Of a DNA stretch of 10,269 nucleotides, positions 6,200-10,269 are shown in pieces. Location of the stretch: positions 1 to 10,269 of the forward strand of contig JAHJDU010000343.1 in the NCBI GenBank assembly GCA_018812385.1. The letters are read 5' to 3'. The stretch's first letter is position 1, and the number at the start of each line of letters is the position of its first letter. Source of the DNA: Pseudomonadota bacterium. GTDB taxonomy: Bacteria > Desulfobacterota > Desulfobacteria > Desulfobacterales > Desulfobacteraceae. Both the position numbers and the translations under genes were made by a program. The notes under the pieces are model-generated. The model was not told the DNA's origin. It ran no database searches and saw nothing but the letters and a program-made list of their open reading frames with translations.

Positions 6200-7413
6200 T
6201 GGCGGTCTTTAAATATGAATTTTTTGACCCAAAGGGCAGCAAGGGACGTGATGTCTGTGAAGCAAATACCAAAGGTGAAGCATTACGGATTCTGCAAAGC
6301 AGGGGACATCGCCTGATCCGGTGGCTTAATCAGGGCAGCGCCTCTTTTTCCCGGCTTAAGGTGAGAAACAACCGGCGTATTCTTAATCAGGATCAGCTAA
6401 TCCAGTTTACTAAAGATCTTGCCCATTTGATCAAGTCTGAAGTCCCCATTGACAGGACCATTCGAATAATTGAAGATTCCTCGTCAAACAAGTCTGTCAA
6501 GGCCATGGCGACTTTTTTGTATGATTCTGTCCAGTCTGGAAGCAGTCTGGCAGAATCAATGGGGGAAAAGCCGGCAGACTTTAATGACCTGTATGTCAGC
6601 ATGGTCAGAGTTGGCGAAACAGGTGGCATCCTTGCCCCGGTCATGGAACGGCTGGCCGAATTCATGGAAAGAACCCAGGAAATCAAGAAATTTATTATCT
6701 CTACATCCATATATCCGGCCATACTCTTATCTGTTGGAATTGTTTCCGTGTTTGTCATCATGGGATTTGTGGTCCCTAAATTTGCTGATATTTTTCGTGA
6801 TCTGGGACAGGATATGCCACTGTCCACAAAGGTATTGCTGAATATGGGGGTATTTCTGGGGCAGTGGTGGTGGCTTTTGCTTACCCTCACTATTCTCTTT
6901 GGTCTTTTGTTCTGGAGGCTGATAAAAACAACCCAGGGCAAAATTATTATGGATAAGCTGTTGATCAGGATTCCATATCTTGGGGATTTGTTGATGAATA
7001 TCCAGGTGAGCCGGTTTGCAAGGACGTTGGGTGTCCTTATGCAAAGCGGTGTTCCCATTTTAAAATCTCTGGGGATTGTGAAAGATGTGGTTGGGAATAT
7101 CATATTAAAGGATACAATGGTATATATTGCGGAACAGGTCAGGGAAGGCAGGAACTTGAGCGGCTTGATGAAGGAAAATAAGATGTTTCCTCCAATGCTT
7201 GTGCAAATGGTTTCCCTGGGTGAGGAGACTGGAAAACTGGGCCAGATGCTTGTTTCTTCAGCAGAAAATCTTGATGCAATGATTCAGAACAGGATCAAAA
7301 TGCTTTTGACATTTATTGAACCGGTTGCAATTCTTGTTATGGGCATTATTATCGGGGGGATTGTTGTTTCAATGCTTTCCACAATATTCGGGATCAATGA
7401 TATCTCATTCTAA
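6199..7413 (+). CDS. gspF: Type II secretion inner-membrane platform protein GspF
   Basis: GspF is the polytopic inner-membrane protein at the base of the secretion machine, which passes GspE motion to the growing pseudopilus. The 404-residue length matches the family. It has two repeated helical cytoplasmic domains: one around residues 65-155 (QLIQFTKDLAHLIKSEVPIDRTI, SGSSLAESM), the other around 265-360 (SRFARTLGVLMQSGVPILKSL, MVSLGEETGKLGQML). Three membrane segments are visible near 166-190, 216-240 and 372-398. The start ATG shares one base with the gspE stop, so translation is probably coupled. The 3' end overlaps gspH by 17 bases. Nothing is missing or broken. Confidence 0.96.
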   Translation: MAVFKYEFFDPKGSKGRDVCEANTKGEALRILQSRGHRLIRWLNQGSASFSRLKVRNNRRILNQDQLIQFTKDLAHLIKSEVPIDRTIRIIEDSSSNKSVKAMATFLYDSVQSGSSLAESMGEKPADFNDLYVSMVRVGETGGILAPVMERLAEFMERTQEIKKFIISTSIYPAILLSVGIVSVFVIMGFVVPKFADIFRDLGQDMPLSTKVLLNMGVFLGQWWWLLLTLTILFGLLFWRLIKTTQGKIIMDKLLIRIPYLGDLLMNIQVSRFARTLGVLMQSGVPILKSLGIVKDVVGNIILKDTMVYIAEQVREGRNLSGLMKENKMFPPMLVQMVSLGEETGKLGQMLVSSAENLDAMIQNRIKMLLTFIEPVAILVMGIIIGGIVVSMLSTIFGINDISF

Positions 7414-7843
7414 GGGTTTCACTTTTTTGGAAGTCCTTGTGGTGTTGATACTGATATCATTGGCCTCCTCACTGGTTGCAACAAATGTGGGGAAATCATC
7501 AGGACACAAGCGAACGGTTTTTTTCATCAAAAAAGTTCAATCCCTGTGTGTAAAGGCCAGACAAAGGGCAATGATTAACGGGTCTCCCCAGTCTTTTGTC
7601 ATTTCTTCTTCTAAGCGGTCCTGTTGGATTGTTCCGGAAAATAAAGTCGAGATACCAGAATCCATTACCATTGAAGGGGAAAATGTAAAAACAGTTGAAG
7701 AGGATATGTATGTGATCAGATTTTATCCGGACGGCAGTTCCAGTGGGGGCATCCTGTTTTTTAAAATAGATGAAGTGACCATCTTTCGTCTTAAAGTGGA
7801 TGTCTTAACCGGTATCATAGAATTGATCAATGATCAGGCCTGA
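7397..7843 (+). CDS. gspH: Type II secretion minor pseudopilin GspH
   Basis: GspH is a minor pseudopilin near the tip of the pseudopilus. I place the start at 7397, giving 148 residues, because this Met yields a proper short prepilin leader, MISHSKG. It is cut before FTFLEVLVVL with Glu at mature position 5. The upstream Met at 7316 would add a stretch that is just the out-of-frame gspF 3' end. The C-terminal pattern (YVIRFYPDGSSSGGILFF... VLTGIIEL) is the beta-rich GspH/FimT-type domain. The gene overlaps gspF by 17 bases and gspI by 14. GspH and the related FimT family are hard to separate by sequence alone, but the location between gspF and gspI settles the call. Confidence 0.88.
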   Translation: MISHSKGFTFLEVLVVLILISLASSLVATNVGKSSGHKRTVFFIKKVQSLCVKARQRAMINGSPQSFVISSSKRSCWIVPENKVEIPESITIEGENVKTVEEDMYVIRFYPDGSSSGGILFFKIDEVTIFRLKVDVLTGIIELINDQA

Positions 7844-8234
7844 TAATAAGAATGGGTATACCCTGCTTGAGGTCATGGTGGCTCTCTTGATTGTGGCCAT
7901 GACCTTGGGAGCTGTTTTTCAGAATCTTTCCCAGTCCAAAAAAACATCGCTCAGGTCTGAGAGAGCTTTTAAAGTAGTCAGACTGGCAAATAATATATTT
8001 CATGATCTTGAAACCATCAATACTATTGTCAGGGGAGAGACCATTGAGGACAGCATTCCCGGGGAGGAAAACTGGTATTATAGATTTTATGCAGAGCCGC
8101 TGGTATTGGATGGAATATCTGATAATAGTACGCCCCTGGAAATAGAGAGCCTTAAAAAGCTCACTTTATGCATCCTGTATGATGCGGGTGATAAAAAACA
8201 ATCCTTTTGCTTTGTGAAATGGCACAAGCCCTGA
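7830..8234 (+). CDS. gspI: Type II secretion minor pseudopilin GspI
   Basis: GspI is a minor pseudopilin that starts the tip complex with GspJ and GspK. The 134-residue precursor has the leader MIRPDNKNG, cut before YTLLEVMVALLIVAMTLGAV. Tyr at mature position 1 instead of Phe is unusual but tolerated, and Glu5 is present. The following QNLSQSKKTSLRSERAFKVVRLANNI and ENWYYRFYAEP match the GspI style, and the length is typical. It overlaps gspH by 14 bases and shares one base with the gspJ start (TGATG at 8232-8236). Identification rests on prepilin features plus position in the operon. Confidence 0.9.
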   Translation: MIRPDNKNGYTLLEVMVALLIVAMTLGAVFQNLSQSKKTSLRSERAFKVVRLANNIFHDLETINTIVRGETIEDSIPGEENWYYRFYAEPLVLDGISDNSTPLEIESLKKLTLCILYDAGDKKQSFCFVKWHKP

Positions 8235-8914
8235 TGCAAAAATTCAATCTTACATTCAGGACCGGCTCACACAAGGACAGCGGTTTTACACTTCTGGAAC
8301 TATTGGTGGCCATGCTCATGGTATCAATGGTGACCATTATTATTGCCCAGGCATTAAAACTTAGTATCAATGCCTGGGACCGGGCACAAAGAGAAGGCGA
8401 TACATTCCAGGCCAGAACCGTCATCCCTTCCCTTTTAAGGAAACAGCTTGATTCAATCGTTGGGGAAAAGGTTTTTGCCCCGGGCCAGGCACCCCAAAAA
8501 CTGGTATTTACAGGCAATGAAAAAGGCCTGTCCTTTTTTACATCATATACACCCATGGCTGGCAATCTGACCGGACTTTTACGGATTACCTATGTGCATG
8601 ATAAAGAAAAGAGTATTCTTCTTTTATATCAGAAGCTCATACTGACACTGGAAGATTTAAATGATACCTTTTGTCCTTTGTCAGAGGTTTGGGACAGCCA
8701 GTTGGAGCCTTCAGGGAAAATTGTGGGTATCAACCTGTTTAATGTCCGATACGGCAGCGGGAAATCTTATGCTGATATTGATTCAGATAGTGTTAAAAAT
8801 ATATGGGAGGATAAAAAGAACCAATATCCCGGATCCATTTTCCTTGATTTCCAGACGATAGGCAAAAGAATTGCTTCAAACCCGGAATTGTGGCATTTTA
8901 ACATTGGAACATGA
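8234..8914 (+). CDS. gspJ: Type II secretion minor pseudopilin GspJ
   Basis: GspJ forms the pseudopilus tip with GspI and GspK. From the ATG at 8234 the precursor has 226 residues with a 17-residue leader ending HKDSG, cut before FTLLELLVAMLMVSM, with Glu at mature position 5. The region after the helix (INAWDRAQREGDTFQARTVIPSLLRKQLDSI) and the late IFLDFQTIG segment fit GspJ. The earlier TTG (8207) and ATG (8219) in frame are less likely. The chosen ATG shares one base with the gspI stop, repeating the gspE-gspF arrangement, and no start has a strong ribosome binding site. The stop overlaps the gspK start (ATGA, 8911-8914). Confidence 0.88.
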   Translation: MQKFNLTFRTGSHKDSGFTLLELLVAMLMVSMVTIIIAQALKLSINAWDRAQREGDTFQARTVIPSLLRKQLDSIVGEKVFAPGQAPQKLVFTGNEKGLSFFTSYTPMAGNLTGLLRITYVHDKEKSILLLYQKLILTLEDLNDTFCPLSEVWDSQLEPSGKIVGINLFNVRYGSGKSYADIDSDSVKNIWEDKKNQYPGSIFLDFQTIGKRIASNPELWHFNIGT

Positions 8915-9723
8915 TGAGGTGTTTAAAGGGAATGTTCAGGCAAATAAAAAATAGTAATGGAAGTATCCTCATTGTTGTTCTCTGGACTCTGGTCATGATC
9001 AGTTACCTGGTGGGGGATTACCTGATCCACAACAGGTCAAAAACAGGTACAGCCATGAACCTGACAGACTCTTTCATTCAAATGAATGCAGTTGAATCTG
9101 TTTTGCACCTGACAACCTCGGATGAATGGAAATCAGGTATTGACCAGTATATGCCTGGAAAATGGGTTGATATGAATGTTGACGGGGTAAAACTTCGTTT
9201 CAGACTGGATAATGAAGGCAGCAGGATCAATATAAACACAGCTGATGATGCAAAAATCCGGCAGGCTGTGGTTGACATTTTTAATGAGTCTGATATTGAA
9301 AAGGCAAACTTACTTACCGATGCCATCCTTGACTGGAAGGACAATGATGATCTGGTAAGGACACAGGGAGCTGAAAAAGCCTATTATGAGTCAGAAGGTT
9401 TGAATTATCTGCCTGCAGACGGATTGTTCAAAACAATGACGGAACTTTTACTGGTCAAAGAAATGACCGGTAAACTTTTTTGGGGTGATCCGGGAAAGGA
9501 TGATACCTCAGTTAATACATTTGATAATACATCTGGCTCCACATCAGATGACAAGGAACAGGGCTCTTTCATGGAAAAGTTTACACTGTTTGATGCCGGT
9601 TTTGACAGACTGAGTATTTTGATTCCCTTAAAAGGGGACTCCAGACTTTATTTTATCTTGTTTATCAAAGGTAAAAATAGTATGAACGTGGTTGAACGAT
9701 ATACTGAATTTTTGGAAGGTTAA
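8911..9723 (+). CDS. gspK: Type II secretion minor pseudopilin GspK
   Basis: GspK caps the pseudopilus tip. The 270-residue precursor has a leader to Gly17 and a mature start SILIVVLWTLVMIS. It lacks Glu at mature position 5 (Val instead), the known exception that marks GspK. The helical domain signature is clear: GSRININTAD (about 103-112), with a second segment AILDWKDNDDLVRTQGAEKAYYES (about 138-161). Between the last helix and the C-terminal strand is an acidic, Ser/Thr-rich, low-complexity stretch (about 193-222). The protein is shorter than enterobacterial GspK (about 320). An in-frame ATG at 8914 is an alternative start. The TAA is followed by one base and then the TTG start of the next gene. 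Confidence 0.92.
   Translation: MMRCLKGMFRQIKNSNGSILIVVLWTLVMISYLVGDYLIHNRSKTGTAMNLTDSFIQMNAVESVLHLTTSDEWKSGIDQYMPGKWVDMNVDGVKLRFRLDNEGSRININTADDAKIRQAVVDIFNESDIEKANLLTDAILDWKDNDDLVRTQGAEKAYYESEGLNYLPADGLFKTMTELLLVKEMTGKLFWGDPGKDDTSVNTFDNTSGSTSDDKEQGSFMEKFTLFDAGFDRLSILIPLKGDSRLYFILFIKGKNSMNVVERYTEFLEG
9714..9719 (+). promoter_or_regulatory. Ribosome binding site for the TTG-started gspL-like gene
   Basis: GGAAGG lies at the very end of gspK, five bases before a TTG at 9725. It is the best-spaced purine-rich site near the beginning of the open frame that runs to the window edge. It supports TTG as the start. Confidence 0.55.
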
Positions 9724-9724
9724 A

Positions 9725-10269
9725 TTGATTTATAAACAATATCTGGGGATTTATATTAACGAATCCAAAGTCCAGTGCACAAGTTATTATAAATTTTTTC
9801 CAGGTTTGTTGTCCGGGGGAAAAGGCCTTTTTAAGTCTGGGTCCCCAAAAGTTTTCAATGATCCTTCTTCTCGGTTCAATTTAAAAAAAGTACTTGATTC
9901 GATAAAGCCATCAAAAAGAAGAAGGATATATATTTGTCTCCCAAGGAAGTATTTTTTTACAAGAAGGTTGCAATTCCCTGAGCTGCCTTTGGATGATGTC
10001 AGGGATTCTGTTGTAAGCAACCTTGAAACGTATTCACACCTGCCTGTTGATGAGATCTATTATGATGTATTGTTTTCAAAAGATAAAGGTAATGAAATAA
10101 ATGCCCTGCTCTTTTATGCTCCGCGAAAAAAACTGGATATATATATAAATCAGCTCATGGAGTCCGGGCATTACGATTCCCTTGAATGCATCTTTCCTTT
10201 TTCCTACGGAGCAGGTCCATGGCATTTGGATTTTAAAATCAAATCACATGATAACCTGAAGGTCACACG
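9725..10269 (+). CDS. gspL: GspL-like (PilM-type) type II secretion protein, 5' part
   Basis: An open frame starts at TTG (9725), one base after gspK, and stays open to the window end, giving 181 residues of an unfinished protein. The N-terminus (YLGIYINESKVQ, residues 6-17) resembles the first strand of the actin-like fold in PilM and cytoplasmic GspL. Residues about 68-115, ICLPRKYFFTRRLQFPELP followed by an acidic helix and HLPVDEIYYDV, match the 'LPR... R.LelP... Y.PfP.eeiyyD' pattern of that family as I know it. GspL links the GspE ATPase to the membrane platform, and its place right after gspK is the classical one. The membrane segment and periplasmic domain lie beyond the window. A PilM-like naming would also be fair. 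There is no in-frame ATG near the beginning, so it is easy to miss. Confidence 0.75.
   Translation, partial: MIYKQYLGIYINESKVQCTSYYKFFPGLLSGGKGLFKSGSPKVFNDPSSRFNLKKVLDSIKPSKRRRIYICLPRKYFFTRRLQFPELPLDDVRDSVVSNLETYSHLPVDEIYYDVLFSKDKGNEINALLFYAPRKKLDIYINQLMESGHYDSLECIFPFSYGAGPWHLDFKIKSHDNLKVT

Noticed and set aside
6393..7103. Long minus-strand open frame inside gspF
   Set aside because: It is fully antisense to a well-conserved gene, with no protein family pattern and no ribosome site; a shadow frame.
7316..7396. Earlier ATG for gspH adding 27 residues
   Set aside because: The extra part is the shifted gspF 3' end and would give an abnormally long, non-basic prepilin leader.
8207..8233. TTG (8207) or ATG (8219) as gspJ start
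   Set aside because: The ATG at 8234 overlaps the gspI stop exactly as at the gspE-gspF junction and gives a sufficient leader; the earlier starts lack ribosome sites.
9787..10020. Minus-strand open frame near the right edge
   Set aside because: It lies opposite the gspL-like reading frame, which has family-like patterns and operon position; the antisense product has none.

Overview
The window looks like chromosomal DNA from a moderately AT-rich Gram-negative bacterium. A marine-type sulfate reducer of the Desulfobacterales (Desulfobacula/Desulfobacter-like) is my best guess. This rests on the protein style, the mix of genes (FolE2, an M18 aminopeptidase, an S13 peptidase, and a type II secretion operon in G-E-F-H-I-J-K-L order) and a GGGG-TCAGA-CCCC-like interspersed repeat. 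It is an inference; no marker gene in the window fixes the taxon.

Left part (1-1240): the 3' end of a plus-strand folE2 (GTP cyclohydrolase IB) converges on a minus-strand vapBC-type toxin-antitoxin pair. The antitoxin is a ribbon-helix-helix protein, the toxin is a PIN-domain RNase, and the two genes overlap by 4 bases. The pair has a strong sigma70-like promoter (TTGACA, 17 bp, TATATT) threaded through three TCAATAT half-sites, a typical autorepression layout. Related short G/C-rich repeats lie on both sides of the pair. One of them supplies the stop codon and last residues of the gene upstream of the pair.

Middle part (1240-3871): two minus-strand genes overlap by 8 bases. They are an M18 metallo-aminopeptidase followed by a periplasmic D-Ala-D-Ala carboxypeptidase/endopeptidase of the PBP4/DacB (S13) family. 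The region 3872-4239 is an AT-rich divergent intergenic region carrying a possible plus-strand promoter and an 11-bp direct repeat.

Right part (4240-10269): a tightly packed type II secretion operon reads gspG, gspE, gspF, gspH, gspI, gspJ, gspK and then a TTG-initiated gspL-like gene cut by the window edge. It encodes the major pseudopilin, the assembly ATPase, the inner-membrane platform protein, the four minor pseudopilins and the start of the cytoplasmic platform/ATPase-docking protein. Junctions are overlaps of 1-17 bases or gaps of 1 base, so translational coupling is likely throughout. The outer-membrane secretin (gspD), gspC, gspM and the prepilin peptidase (gspO) are not in the window.

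I found no rRNA, tRNA, CRISPR array, complete insertion sequence or clearly new system. The items most worth a second look are the vapBC control region with its flanking repeats, the homopolymer tracts in dacB, the direct repeat at the gsp operon start, and the gspL-like gene, which is easily missed because of its TTG start.
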